This document shows, piece by piece, positions 44,813-53,059 of a DNA stretch of 64,000 bases. The position numbers and the translations under genes were made by a program. How positions within the stretch are numbered: the stretch's first letter is position 1; each line of letters opens with the position of its first letter. The notes under the pieces were generated by a model that did not search any database, was not told where the DNA came from, and saw only the letters and a list, made by a program, of their open reading frames with translations. This DNA is from Eleftheria terrae (GTDB lineage Bacteria; Pseudomonadota; Gammaproteobacteria; Burkholderiales; Burkholderiaceae_C), in assembly GCF_030419005.1 (NCBI RefSeq), contig NZ_CP106951.1, positions 3,038,001 to 3,102,000 of the forward strand, read 5' to 3'.

Positions 44813-45295
44813 TCATGTGCCCTGTTGCAGCAAGCGCGCTTCGGCAGCTCTACGTGCAACCAGGCCGGGCAGAACCCGTCCCCCACCGTACACCCAGCGA
44901 CGCAGTTCGCCGGCGGCGGCTAGCCAGTTTCCCTGGTTCAACCTGCGGCGCAGCGTCGACGTCTGCAGCCGTCCGGCGCCAAGGTTGAAGGTGAAGTCAA
45001 CGATGGCCGCCAGCCGGCCCTGCGGCTCAACGGCCAGCACCGGACAGTAGCGCAGCGTCGCCTCCAAAGCCTTCGCCAGGTCCTGCATCAGATAGGCCTC
45101 GCCCTCCGCCTCGGTGATCGGCGGATGGTCAGGCCGGCACAGACGCCCGAAACCGATCGTGTGGTATCCAGCGGGGCAGATGTAGGGGTGGGCCCGGCTC
45201 ATAGGGTCGTGCTTCGGAACGCTGTGGAATCCCTCGAAGCGCTTAGCCAGCTCCACCGCCTGCGGCGGCACCTGGATCACGGCAGATGCCTCCAC
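44813..45295 (-). CDS. Phage endolysin, GH24 lysozyme
   Basis: A 160-residue T4/RrrD-type lysozyme. The catalytic Glu lies in KRFEGFHSVPKHD and the substrate site in AGYHTIGFGR; the C-terminal half shows FTFNLGAGRLQTSTLRRRLN and RRWVYGGGRVLPGL. It cleaves peptidoglycan at the end of the lytic cycle. No signal-anchor helix, so it needs a holin (next genes). It overlaps the HNH gene by 19 bp. A degenerate second copy lies at 39505-39738. Confidence 0.93.
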   Translation of the reverse strand: MEASAVIQVPPQAVELAKRFEGFHSVPKHDPMSRAHPYICPAGYHTIGFGRLCRPDHPPITEAEGEAYLMQDLAKALEATLRYCPVLAVEPQGRLAAIVDFTFNLGAGRLQTSTLRRRLNQGNWLAAAGELRRWVYGGGRVLPGLVARRAAEARLLQQGT

Positions 45296-45759
45296 GATTT
45301 TCGATGTCGAAGATCGCTCAGCGTTGACTTCGAGATCTTGTACTCAGCACGAATCTGGCTGGAAGATCGAGTGTCCCGCCTGATCGCTAAGACCTGTTCG
45401 GAGGTGAGACGCGCACGCGGGTGACACTCACCCGCGGGCCAACGGCGGCGCCCTTTACGCACCATGTCCAGTACGTTCTCGCGTTGGGTTGCGACGAAGA
45501 GGTGACGCGGATTGACGCAGGCCCGGTTGTCGCAGCAATGGCAGACGACCAGCCCCTTTGGGATTGGGCCGACCTCCAGTTGATACGCCACTCGGTGTGC
45601 GCGCATAAGCGGCTTGCCACCGTCCGCTCCGATACTGCCGTAGCCTCGCGTGTCGATCGAGCCGATCCAGAGCCAGCACTCGTCGTCTCCATGCCGCTGC
45701 ACCTTTTCCCAGAAACGCTCGGCGAGAGGTCGGGGCTGCCGCCCCTTACGCCCGGCCAT
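45277..45759 (-). CDS. HNH homing-type endonuclease in the lysis cassette
   Basis: A 160-residue HNH_3/NUMOD-type protein. It has W-L-W-I-G-S and GYGSIG at the front, HRVAYQLEVGPIPKGLVVCHCCDNRACVNPRHL as the HNH core (His, Asn, His and zinc cysteines), and a C-terminal DNA-binding helix pair (LTSEQVLAIRRD... ISKSTLSDLRHRKSW). It sits between the holin-like gene and the endolysin, overlapping both, which is typical of a free-standing mobile endonuclease lodged in a phage operon. Confidence 0.92.
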   Translation of the reverse strand: MAGRKGRQPRPLAERFWEKVQRHGDDECWLWIGSIDTRGYGSIGADGGKPLMRAHRVAYQLEVGPIPKGLVVCHCCDNRACVNPRHLFVATQRENVLDMVRKGRRRWPAGECHPRARLTSEQVLAIRRDTRSSSQIRAEYKISKSTLSDLRHRKSWRHLP

Positions 45760-46228
45760 TTCGACGCTCCCAGGCCCTCGAAATGAACCAGAAATTCAGC
45801 ACGCCGGCCCACAGTGCCTGGTCCCCCTCGGTCCAGATCTGCGGGATGCTCAGCTGCCAACTTGTGCCGGCGTTCAATGCAGCCACGAGCACGGCGGCCT
45901 TGACGGTGCAATACAGGCCCATGAACGTGTAGGTGATGACCGGGCGGACGCTGGTAGACAGCGCGTCGGCCCATTTGACGCCGGACCGCTGGCCCTGCGC
46001 GGCCACCGCTTCCTTCAAGGCCTGCATTACGCCGCCCCCCCAGGCGGCGTCGGCCGCTGCGCCGATCTCGGCCATGCGCTGTGCACCGCGCAGCTGTTCG
46101 AATGCAAGTGCCTTGTCCTGCATGGCGAGCTCGTGCCGGCGCTCGCCGGCCCGGTCGAGCCACTTCAGCAGCTCGGGTGCCAACCGGAGAGCGCCACCGA
46201 GCAGGCCGCCCAGCAGCGTCTCGATCAT
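45746..46228 (-). CDS. Holin-like phage membrane protein
   Basis: A 160-residue protein with an amphipathic N-terminal region (LLGGLLGGALRLAPELLKWLDR), a charged helical region, and two or three hydrophobic segments near 92-118 (VITYTFMGLYCTVKAAVLVAAL) and 138-150 (LWAGVLNFWFI). This layout resembles 3TM holins of GTA/siphophage type. It overlaps the HNH gene by 14 bp and the DUF6127 gene by four bases. Assigned by position and membrane topology; not certain. Confidence 0.75.
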   Translation of the reverse strand: MIETLLGGLLGGALRLAPELLKWLDRAGERRHELAMQDKALAFEQLRGAQRMAEIGAAADAAWGGGVMQALKEAVAAQGQRSGVKWADALSTSVRPVITYTFMGLYCTVKAAVLVAALNAGTSWQLSIPQIWTEGDQALWAGVLNFWFISRAWERRNGRA

Positions 46229-46524
46229 TGGCTGCCTCCCCAGGGGTTGAACTTGACGGACGTCCCGATCAGCAGCGCAACCAGCAGGCCGGTGGTGAAC
46301 ACCTTCACGGCCGTGCGCCAGGCGGTGCGGCGCGCATCCCGCCAGGCGTCGAGCAAATCCCGCAGCTCGCGGATGTCGCGGGCGGCGTGGCCGTTCTCCA
46401 GGCCCAGGTGAGCCAGCACTCGCTCGGCACCGCGCTCGGCGGCGCGGTCCAGCAGGTCGTCGAAGTCCTCCTTGTTGAGCACCAGCATGTTGTTCACGAG
46501 GGAGGGTTTGGTTTGATCGTTCAC
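46225..46524 (-). CDS. DUF6127-like phage membrane protein
   Basis: A 99-residue protein: MLVLNKEDFDDLLDRAAERGAERVL, ARDIRELRDLLDAWRDARRTAWRT, then one C-terminal membrane helix (TTGLLVALLIGTSVKF). GTG 46524 was chosen because GGAG lies six bases upstream and the longer TTG start would fall inside the terminator T-tract. It is the first gene of the lysis cluster, just after the terminator of the structural operon. It could assist or antagonise the holin. Confidence 0.82.
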   Translation of the reverse strand: MNDQTKPSLVNNMLVLNKEDFDDLLDRAAERGAERVLAHLGLENGHAARDIRELRDLLDAWRDARRTAWRTAVKVFTTGLLVALLIGTSVKFNPWGGSQ

Positions 46525-46540
46525 ATGGATCTCCAGAAAC

Positions 46541-46565
46541 AAAAAACCCGCCTCGAGGGCGGGTT
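46541..46565 (-). terminator. Rho-independent terminator after the structural phage genes
   Basis: On the minus strand AACCCGCC, loop CTCGA, GGCGGGTT followed by TTTTG. A textbook intrinsic terminator between the DUF2793 gene and the lysis cluster, separating tail from lysis transcription or letting read-through control lysis timing. Confidence 0.88.
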
Positions 46566-46584
46566 CAGGGGGAAAGGGCTGCGG

Positions 46585-46935
46585 TCAGATCGGCAGGCCG
46601 GAACTCCAGCCAGTGGGTTTGAAGACGACGAGGACGCTTTCATCTTCGATGAAGCACAGCCACCCAGGCCTCGGTACGTGGTACTCCCAGCTCGCACCGA
46701 TGCGCACCGCGATCTGTCCGGCTTTTCCTGCCCAGGCGCCGGTGGCAGCTGCCGGGATCAGGTAGCGCTCACCTTCCACGGGAGCGGCCGGGGGCGTAGC
46801 GAGATCGCGGTCCTTGACCGCCAGGCTGACGACTGCGCCCAGTCGCTTCAGATTGGCGTCCATGCCGCCATTCCAGTTGTGTTCCCCTTGGGTCCAGCCA
46901 TAGCTCAGGCCCAGGTTCGGATCGGTCATCGCCAT
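46585..46935 (-). CDS. DUF2793-domain phage protein
   Basis: A 116-residue phage protein with the DUF2793 look: WNGGMDANLKRLGAVVSLAV, PVEGERYLIPAAATGAWAGK, WEYHVPRPGWLCFIEDE. Members are found at the tail-tip/fibre end of siphophage operons and GTA-like clusters. One-base spacing to the tail-tip gene upstream. Exact role unknown. Confidence 0.87.
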   Translation of the reverse strand: MAMTDPNLGLSYGWTQGEHNWNGGMDANLKRLGAVVSLAVKDRDLATPPAAPVEGERYLIPAAATGAWAGKAGQIAVRIGASWEYHVPRPGWLCFIEDESVLVVFKPTGWSSGLPI

Positions 46936-49133
46936 TACGCGCCTCCATAAAACTTGCCGTAGTGCAGGCCGTAGCCCGCCCGCTCGAACTCGATGTTGTG
47001 GTGCTGCCAGGAGGTGTGGCCGTCGCGCGCTGCTTCAACTTCAACGCGCAGCCGCCCGTTGATCCGCCCCAGGCCGGAATCCGCCAGCTCCTGCGCCAGC
47101 GACCAAGTGGCGCTGTCGCCAGTGACGCCGGTGATGGTTCGGCACAGCCGTCCGGTCTCGCCATAAAAACGCACGGTGGTGGTCTGGCCCGCCTCCGGCG
47201 TCACGCTGCCCTCGGCCTGCAGCACCAAGTAGGCTGTCTGACTACGCCGGTTGCGGGTCGCCCAGCTCACCGAGATCGGGCCGGCCACGGCCACCGGGTA
47301 CGCGCGACCGTTCACTTCCAGGCGGCCCGGGCAGTATGGCCGGATGAACCGCTTGCTCAGCTGCAGGCTGATTTCGGTCGCCGCATTGCCCGGCAGCGTG
47401 CCGCGAGGCGTCCGCGTGAGGAGCTTCGCTCGCATTGTCTCGCCGGCTACGTACTCCGGCTGCAGGTAGTGCCGCCCTTCTTCCACAAACCAGAGACGGC
47501 TGCCGGCTGAGTGGTGGCTTGGAACGGTGTCCAACAAGCCACGTTCCAGTACCACGGCGGGTGCTGCAGCGTCCACCTCGGTGACCTTGAGCCACTCGCC
47601 ATTAACCAGCGCCAGGCCGCCGAACGCGACCTCGGCGAGTTCGCTTACGGAGGACAGTGGCACCCGGACCGGTGCTGCGGACTGCGGCAACGCTTCCATC
47701 AGCACCGCCGAGGGGGTGAAACTCGCCTGCCCTTTCTCCTCGAATCCACCCGACAACCGCGCCATCACCTTGAAGCCAAATGCATCGCTGCTCGGCCGCG
47801 TGCCGCAGGTAGCCACGAGCCCGTCCAGCTCGTCGATCTCGTCGAGCCGGCTGTCCGACTCCCCGGTCAGGTCCTGCACGACCCACCAGTACGGCACCTC
47901 GAACAGCAACTGCTGCGGGCAGGGTTGCGGCTCACTGGTCGGCTCCCTCCAGCCGGAGGACGGCGGCGCCGAGTAGACCGACTGCGGCAGCCCGAAGACA
48001 TCCTGCACGCAGTCGACGCGCACAGCACCGTTCGTCAGCTCGCCGTAGGCAATGCGCACGACTCGCATCGGCAGCTGCTCGATGCCGTAGGGCGGCCACG
48101 CGAGCTTGATGACGTCCCCGATCTGCAGCCCCGCTGCCTGCCGGTTGCCGATGAAGGTGCACTTCGCCAAGCTGGCGGATAGCTGCTTCAGCTCCCGCAT
48201 CGCCACGCGGTTGGCCAGCGCTGCATGGCTGATACCCGGGTACTGGATCGACGTGGCCGCCACACCGCCATTGAGCTGCACCGCCGCCACGTCTTGCACC
48301 GTGACCAAGGCATCCTTGTCACTGGCCGCATCGCGGTACACCACGGTCACCTGGTTGACCGTCTCGCCCCAGGAGGGTCGGGTGAACTCCTCGATGCGCA
48401 GGACGTTCGAGGGATCGAACACCGGCAGCCGGTCCAGCTGATAGCCCGCTCGAGCGAGCTGGAGCACAAACAGGCCGGTGCGCGGGTGCACGAAGAGCAC
48501 ACCGTCGATGTGCTTTAGCACGGAAAGCACAAAGCTCTCGATGGTCTCTTCCTGGCTCCACAGCAGTGAGAGCCCGAACCCTTCGGCGTACAGTGTGTCG
48601 GCAGCGGCACGGAAGCTGGCATCGTCCATGTCCACCGCCGGATATCCCATGCCCCAATCGGCGTTGGTCAGGCACTCTCGGACGATGTGCGCCGGGTTGG
48701 CGTCGGCACCGATCGCCGCACGTGAGGTGTACCACCCGCGCGGCATGCGCCGTGCGCGGACCGACCACGGCTTGATGTACGGGTTCATCGCTGCGACCCA
48801 CAGGCGGCGCAGCACCAGGCAGACGATGCCGCGAAACGCCGGAATGTCCGGTCCCAGCTGCTCCTGAAGGTAGGCATTGCGTCCCTGGTCGGGGCCACCC
48901 ATCAGCACTTCGACCGCGCCATCGACGCCGCCTTCTCGCTCTTCGCCGCCGAACAGGCCGGGCTGGTGGATCCCCAACGTGGTGTTGCCCGTTGCTTCTC
49001 CCGACCAAGCGACTCGTTCGCCAACCCGGATCTCGGTGATGGCGTCCACCGGCCCATGGCACAGCGCGAGCTGTGCGCCAAGCCCGTACCAGTAGCCGAC
49101 GGTGACCTTCTTCTTGCTGCCGCCGCCACTCAT
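46935..49133 (-). CDS. Tail tip protein J-like (host specificity)
   Basis: A 732-residue protein with the phage TipJ/gpJ-like build: GYWYGLGAQLALCHGPVDAITEIRVGE, NPYIKPWSVRARRMPRGWY, DANPAHIVRECLTNADWGMGYP and the later fibronectin-like beta domains. In lambda-type phages gpJ forms the tail tip and contacts the receptor. Its start overlaps the preceding small gene by four bases. A second, larger J segment is not seen, so this phage uses a shorter tip protein. Confidence 0.87.
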   Translation of the reverse strand: MSGGGSKKKVTVGYWYGLGAQLALCHGPVDAITEIRVGERVAWSGEATGNTTLGIHQPGLFGGEEREGGVDGAVEVLMGGPDQGRNAYLQEQLGPDIPAFRGIVCLVLRRLWVAAMNPYIKPWSVRARRMPRGWYTSRAAIGADANPAHIVRECLTNADWGMGYPAVDMDDASFRAAADTLYAEGFGLSLLWSQEETIESFVLSVLKHIDGVLFVHPRTGLFVLQLARAGYQLDRLPVFDPSNVLRIEEFTRPSWGETVNQVTVVYRDAASDKDALVTVQDVAAVQLNGGVAATSIQYPGISHAALANRVAMRELKQLSASLAKCTFIGNRQAAGLQIGDVIKLAWPPYGIEQLPMRVVRIAYGELTNGAVRVDCVQDVFGLPQSVYSAPPSSGWREPTSEPQPCPQQLLFEVPYWWVVQDLTGESDSRLDEIDELDGLVATCGTRPSSDAFGFKVMARLSGGFEEKGQASFTPSAVLMEALPQSAAPVRVPLSSVSELAEVAFGGLALVNGEWLKVTEVDAAAPAVVLERGLLDTVPSHHSAGSRLWFVEEGRHYLQPEYVAGETMRAKLLTRTPRGTLPGNAATEISLQLSKRFIRPYCPGRLEVNGRAYPVAVAGPISVSWATRNRRSQTAYLVLQAEGSVTPEAGQTTTVRFYGETGRLCRTITGVTGDSATWSLAQELADSGLGRINGRLRVEVEAARDGHTSWQHHNIEFERAGYGLHYGKFYGGA

Positions 49134-49342
49134 CGATGACGCTCCTCTGCTGCCACCTGCTCTGCCTGCTCAGCGACCCGCTTCGCCAGGGCGTCCCCGC
49201 TCTCGCGCAGCCAGCGCGCCGGCACGCCGTGCTCGACAAACTCGGCCCAGGACCGCTCTCGGCCGTCAAACCAGCGCCGCATGCCGCGGGCGCAGTAGCC
49301 CAGCTGCCGGGCGTGCTCCAGCTTGGCAATCACCTCCGTCAC
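49130..49342 (-). CDS. Small phage tail-region protein, 70 residues
   Basis: A helical 70-residue protein (EVIAKLEHARQLGYCARGMRRWFDGRERSWAEFVEHGVPARWL). Its GTG start overlaps the stop of the preceding gene (GTGA) with GGGAGGCGG ahead; its TGA overlaps the ATG of the tail-tip gene. A longer frame upstream merely shadows the neighbouring gene. Found in this position in related phages; function unknown. Confidence 0.7.
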   Translation of the reverse strand: MTEVIAKLEHARQLGYCARGMRRWFDGRERSWAEFVEHGVPARWLRESGDALAKRVAEQAEQVAAEERHR

Positions 49343-49578
49343 TTCTTGCCGCCTCCCTTCTTCTTGATGGGCTTGACCTGCACGTCGCCGTACCAGACGA
49401 CGTTCGGGCCGGAGATCACCCGGGTGCCGAACAGCACCGGGATGGACGCGTCCTGCGATGCGATGGGCAGGTCCTTGTCGCCGATCTGGCCCGGCTGCGC
49501 TTCCTGCGATTTGGGTTTGGGCGCGAGCAGCGCCGACAGGACCGTCGTTGCGATCCAGACAATGATTTGAGGCCACAT
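49339..49578 (-). CDS. Small phage membrane protein near tail tip
   Basis: A 79-residue protein with an N-terminal membrane helix (WPQIIVWIATTVLSALLA), a middle with SQDASIPVLFGTRVISGPNVVWYGDV, and a lysine/glycine-rich tail (KPIKKKGGGKK). The DLPIASQDASIPVLFGT type of segment is seen in tail-tip J-complex partners. Tight GTGA junction to the next gene. Likely a tail assembly component. Confidence 0.75.
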   Translation of the reverse strand: MWPQIIVWIATTVLSALLAPKPKSQEAQPGQIGDKDLPIASQDASIPVLFGTRVISGPNVVWYGDVQVKPIKKKGGGKK

Positions 49579-49584
49579 GGAGAA

Positions 49585-50394
49585 TCAGACGATGGCGTCG
49601 CCCGAGAACGGGTTTTTCCAGGGGATGAACGGAAAGCCGCCGAAGTTGTCCAGGTTCTGGAAGCGGTCGCGGCAGTGGGCGGTCCAGTGGTCGCAGCCAG
49701 CGTAGAGCTGCACCCGCTCACCGGGGACCAGGCCCACCATTGGCGCGGTGAGGGTCAGCTCGCCACCGCTGTGGCCGGTCACCATGCGGACGCCAACAGC
49801 ACACTGCAGGTAGCCGCCGACGAAATAACCGTTCTCCCGCTCCGCCGCCGCAGCGACCCAGACTGAGGTGCCTGCAATCCGGTCGACCTGGCCCTCCACC
49901 CTGAACCGCTCCTTGGCTACTCCACAAGCAGGCGAATACAAGACGTGGCGGCAGGCGATCTGGTACCGAGCCCGTAGGCCCAGCCGCTTGAGCGATGAGG
50001 CAATCGGCTCGCACTTGAGCGTGGCCTCCGCGCCGGCCAGGCGGGCCACCGTCAGACGCCCCTTCCAGTAGGTGACGAACTCGCTGGCGTTGCCGCCTCG
50101 TCCGAGATGCCGCCGATACAGCGTGAGGCTGACCACGCCCTCCGGCGGCGCGGCCAAAAACAGTGCGGCGAGCGGCAGGTCCCGCGGCACCCGGATCTCC
50201 AGCGCATTGCGCGACAGCTCGTTGCTGTGCTCGATATTGCTGCGCGAGATCGGCGCCGGCTCGTAGGTCTCCGACTGGTAGGTGACGGACTCTTGGCCTG
50301 AGGTGTAGCACCAGCGTCGGTGCTCCTGTGCGAATCGGTACAGCTCCTGCGGCTGTCCGTCGTGGGCTGATTGGTCCTGCTCGAGGTAGTTCAT
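49585..50394 (-). CDS. Phage BR0599/DUF2163-family tail protein
   Basis: A 269-residue protein: WCYTSGQESVTYQSETYEPAPISRS at the front, a beta-rich middle, and the C-terminal BR0599 pattern (CRHVLYSPACGVAKERFRVEGQV; GHSGGELTLTAPMVGLVPGERVQLYAGCDH). Conserved cysteines are present; the cysteine/His region is thought to hold a cysteine-peptidase-related or structural site in GTA tail proteins. ATGA overlap with the gene before it. Confidence 0.88.
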   Translation of the reverse strand: MNYLEQDQSAHDGQPQELYRFAQEHRRWCYTSGQESVTYQSETYEPAPISRSNIEHSNELSRNALEIRVPRDLPLAALFLAAPPEGVVSLTLYRRHLGRGGNASEFVTYWKGRLTVARLAGAEATLKCEPIASSLKRLGLRARYQIACRHVLYSPACGVAKERFRVEGQVDRIAGTSVWVAAAAERENGYFVGGYLQCAVGVRMVTGHSGGELTLTAPMVGLVPGERVQLYAGCDHWTAHCRDRFQNLDNFGGFPFIPWKNPFSGDAIV

Positions 50395-52085
50395 GACGGC
50401 AAGGTTCGGGTTGAAATCTGAACGCGCACGACGCTATCCGTCTCCCAGAACAGCTCGACCGCGTCCTGATCGAGCCGAACCAGTTCTAGCCAGGAGACCT
50501 GCAGCACCTGATCGACGGTTACGGTCACGTCCAGCGGCTCTTCCAGGGAGAGAAGCTCCTCTTCAACCGACAACTCTTGTGCGCCCGTGACGCGCCGGAA
50601 CAAGGTGCCAGCTGTTGTGCGCAGTACCAGGTCGCGGCGTTGTGGATGGGCCGCTACAAAACGGCTGTAGCCGGTGTTGCGCACCACCAGGCCCGAGCCG
50701 CCGCTGACGACCACTCGGCTGACCTGCAAATCCGAGGTGAACGTTGGCAGCCAGCATGGGTGCACGCGGCCCGCCCGGGCGGCCAGCCACTGGCGGAACG
50801 CAGTGATGTGTGGCCGATTCGGCAGCAGCCACGTGAGACGCCGACCGACCTGCGGCGCGCCCGATTCGTCGTCAAAGCCCCGGGGTCCGGTGCCCTGATC
50901 GATCACGGCCAGCTTGCGCTGCCAGCTGACGTCGATCTCTTCGCTCCAGTCGGGCCGGTAGTCGAACACCGCGTAGCCGCGATAGGTGGGCCGCGCGTCT
51001 GCAGCGGCGGATGCGATCAGGTCCTCCACCGTGAACCGACTGCGCCCGCTGGCAATCGTGTCCGTCACCCGCCGGACGGTGGTCGTGCCTTCCAAGCGGG
51101 CGAGCCGCGCCGGCAGCACGCGGGTGCCGGCCGGCCAGGACCGGCCCAGCGCCAGGGTGAGCGTCAGAACCCCGCCGCCGTCGATCGATGCGATCTCCAC
51201 GGCCTCGTTCTCAACGGCGGAGCGCCAAAGCACCGCCATGCCACCCGGGTGGTAGTCGACGTGCGGGGCGTTGGGCACCACAAGCGCGCGGCCGCCGGCC
51301 GCCACGTCCTGCAAGAGTTGACTGCCGTCCGTCCAGACCGGCAGGCAGTAGATGCGGGTGCCCCACGCAAACAGCAGGTGCTCCAGCAGGCGAACGTCCT
51401 GCCCATCCAGGAGCCAGCTGTACTCGAAGCTGCGCCGCGGGAGTTGCCGCAGCCGGATGCGCTGTTCGGAGCCGTCGTGTGCCTCCAGCACATCGCTCAG
51501 CCATTCCAAGCGCTCCGTCAGGCCATCCGACCAGTCGGGCCGGATGCCAAACACCACCACTCGCCGGCCGGTGACGGTCAACCGCATCTCGCCACCGCCG
51601 GCGAACCGGAAGGCGAACTGGGCGTTGATCACCGGCGCCCCGCGGTGGCTGGCCGAGAAGCTGTACGTCCGCGACTGGAGGCCGCCGAAGGCCAGCGGTG
51701 GCGCGGGCGGCCCTGACAGCGCCAGGCCATCTGCGCCAGTGGCCTCGATGGCCAGCACCGTCTGCTCCTGGAGATGCGCATTCCACACCTCCAGCCGGCG
51801 CTCGATGGGGCTGATCACATTGCCAAGGTCGATCCGCGGCGGCAGCAGGTGGATGCGGTGGTACCAGTCGTCCGCGAAGGACGGCACCCGGGCGCCGGCC
51901 AGCCGCCGTTGCGGCTCACTGATTGGCCGAGCATCACCCCTGGTACCCGCCAAGGGCGAAACGCTGTCGGCGGCGGCAAAGGGGTAACGCACCGGCCGGT
52001 AGCCGGAAATGCCCCTGGCGCGCTCATAGTGGACCGGCTCTCCGACGGCCGAGCCCGGAGCCACGATCCCTGCGAAGGCGGCCAT
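50391..52085 (-). CDS. Phage tail protein, 564 residues, unknown family
   Basis: A large beta-rich virion protein between the two receptor-like genes and the BR0599 gene. Segments include DDWYHRIHLLPPRIDLGNVISPIERRLEVWNAH, WSDGLTERLEWLSDVL and RLTWLLPNRPHITAFRQWLAAR. It overlaps the next gene by four bases (ATGA). By position it belongs to the distal tail or tip complex. No enzyme motif recognised. Confidence 0.8.
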   Translation of the reverse strand: MAAFAGIVAPGSAVGEPVHYERARGISGYRPVRYPFAAADSVSPLAGTRGDARPISEPQRRLAGARVPSFADDWYHRIHLLPPRIDLGNVISPIERRLEVWNAHLQEQTVLAIEATGADGLALSGPPAPPLAFGGLQSRTYSFSASHRGAPVINAQFAFRFAGGGEMRLTVTGRRVVVFGIRPDWSDGLTERLEWLSDVLEAHDGSEQRIRLRQLPRRSFEYSWLLDGQDVRLLEHLLFAWGTRIYCLPVWTDGSQLLQDVAAGGRALVVPNAPHVDYHPGGMAVLWRSAVENEAVEIASIDGGGVLTLTLALGRSWPAGTRVLPARLARLEGTTTVRRVTDTIASGRSRFTVEDLIASAAADARPTYRGYAVFDYRPDWSEEIDVSWQRKLAVIDQGTGPRGFDDESGAPQVGRRLTWLLPNRPHITAFRQWLAARAGRVHPCWLPTFTSDLQVSRVVVSGGSGLVVRNTGYSRFVAAHPQRRDLVLRTTAGTLFRRVTGAQELSVEEELLSLEEPLDVTVTVDQVLQVSWLELVRLDQDAVELFWETDSVVRVQISTRTLPS

Positions 52086-52088
52086 CGC

Positions 52089-53051
52089 TCAGCGCTCCAG
52101 CCGCACGGCGTAGCCGTGCACACCGGACTTGTTGTTCTTCGAATGCGCCGGGAACGCCATCCACTGTTCGGGACCAATCGCAAACACCTCCGCCGGTGCA
52201 TGGTGCGTGATGTTCAGGTAGCGCAAGTGGGCTGGGTAGCCAAAAGGCGAGAAGAACCCATCCGGCCGCTCCAGGTAAACATAAAGCGGCAACAGGGGCG
52301 CGATGCCGTTCAGCGTGTTCGGGGTGCGGCTCCACCAGTAGTTGGCCAGGGACTCGCGCGGGCTGCGCGGCCCTTCCTCCCAGACCGAGATGGCGCGCTT
52401 GCCGGTGATCGGCGACGCCTGGCAGACCGACCACCAGCCATCGAAGCCGTCGGCCGCCGCCCGCACGTAGTTCCCACCTGCATATTTATAGTCGTTGAAC
52501 GGCAGGCCGAAATGCAGGTCCTGCGTGTCCCCGAAGATGTAGTCACTCGCGCTGGCGGTGAGCGCGTCCGACGAGCCGAAGGCGCCCGACACAAATGCGC
52601 CGCCCGGGTAGTCGCCGTATTTCACGAGTTGCCCAAAGGCGAGGTGGTGGTACACCCCCGGCGCGACCTCGGCCACCATCGTCAGTTGCACCGGCGACTC
52701 GGACGAGAACAGGTGATAGGTGCAGGGACCTTCGACCTCGTACAGGCCCACCGCCTCGATGCGCTTCGACGGGTCGCGTGGCATGCCCGGCTGGTTGTTC
52801 CAAGGCTGCGCGGGATCGAACTGGTCGGAGCCGACCAGAAAGATGCCGGTCACCCGCTGGTAGCCGGAGCGCAGCGCCTCATCCAGCGCGCTGCGCAGGT
52901 GAAAAATCAGCTCGCCCTTGCGCAGCGACAGCTGCTGGCCGGGGCCGGACGGCCCCCAGCGCAGTTCCTGCCAGCCGCTGGCGACGGCAAACAGCCGCAG
53001 TGCGTCCAGCAGCGGGGTCGGACCCGCTGCGGTTCCAGTTTGGTAGGCCAT
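52089..53051 (-). CDS. Phage structural protein, 320 residues, copy 2
   Basis: Starts LLDALRLFAVASGWQELRWGPSGPGQQLSLRKGEL; middle with GQLVKYGDYPGGAFVSGAFGSS and YLERPDGFFSPFGYPAHLRY. It shares with the gene upstream (53060-54004) an N-terminal ~L-x-F-x(n)-W-x-x-LRW-x(n)-(Q)EL-x-LR pattern and overall size, suggesting they are divergent relatives. Virion beta-protein of the distal tail; role unknown. Confidence 0.78.
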   Translation of the reverse strand: MAYQTGTAAGPTPLLDALRLFAVASGWQELRWGPSGPGQQLSLRKGELIFHLRSALDEALRSGYQRVTGIFLVGSDQFDPAQPWNNQPGMPRDPSKRIEAVGLYEVEGPCTYHLFSSESPVQLTMVAEVAPGVYHHLAFGQLVKYGDYPGGAFVSGAFGSSDALTASASDYIFGDTQDLHFGLPFNDYKYAGGNYVRAAADGFDGWWSVCQASPITGKRAISVWEEGPRSPRESLANYWWSRTPNTLNGIAPLLPLYVYLERPDGFFSPFGYPAHLRYLNITHHAPAEVFAIGPEQWMAFPAHSKNNKSGVHGYAVRLER

Positions 53052-53059
53052 TGCGCTCC

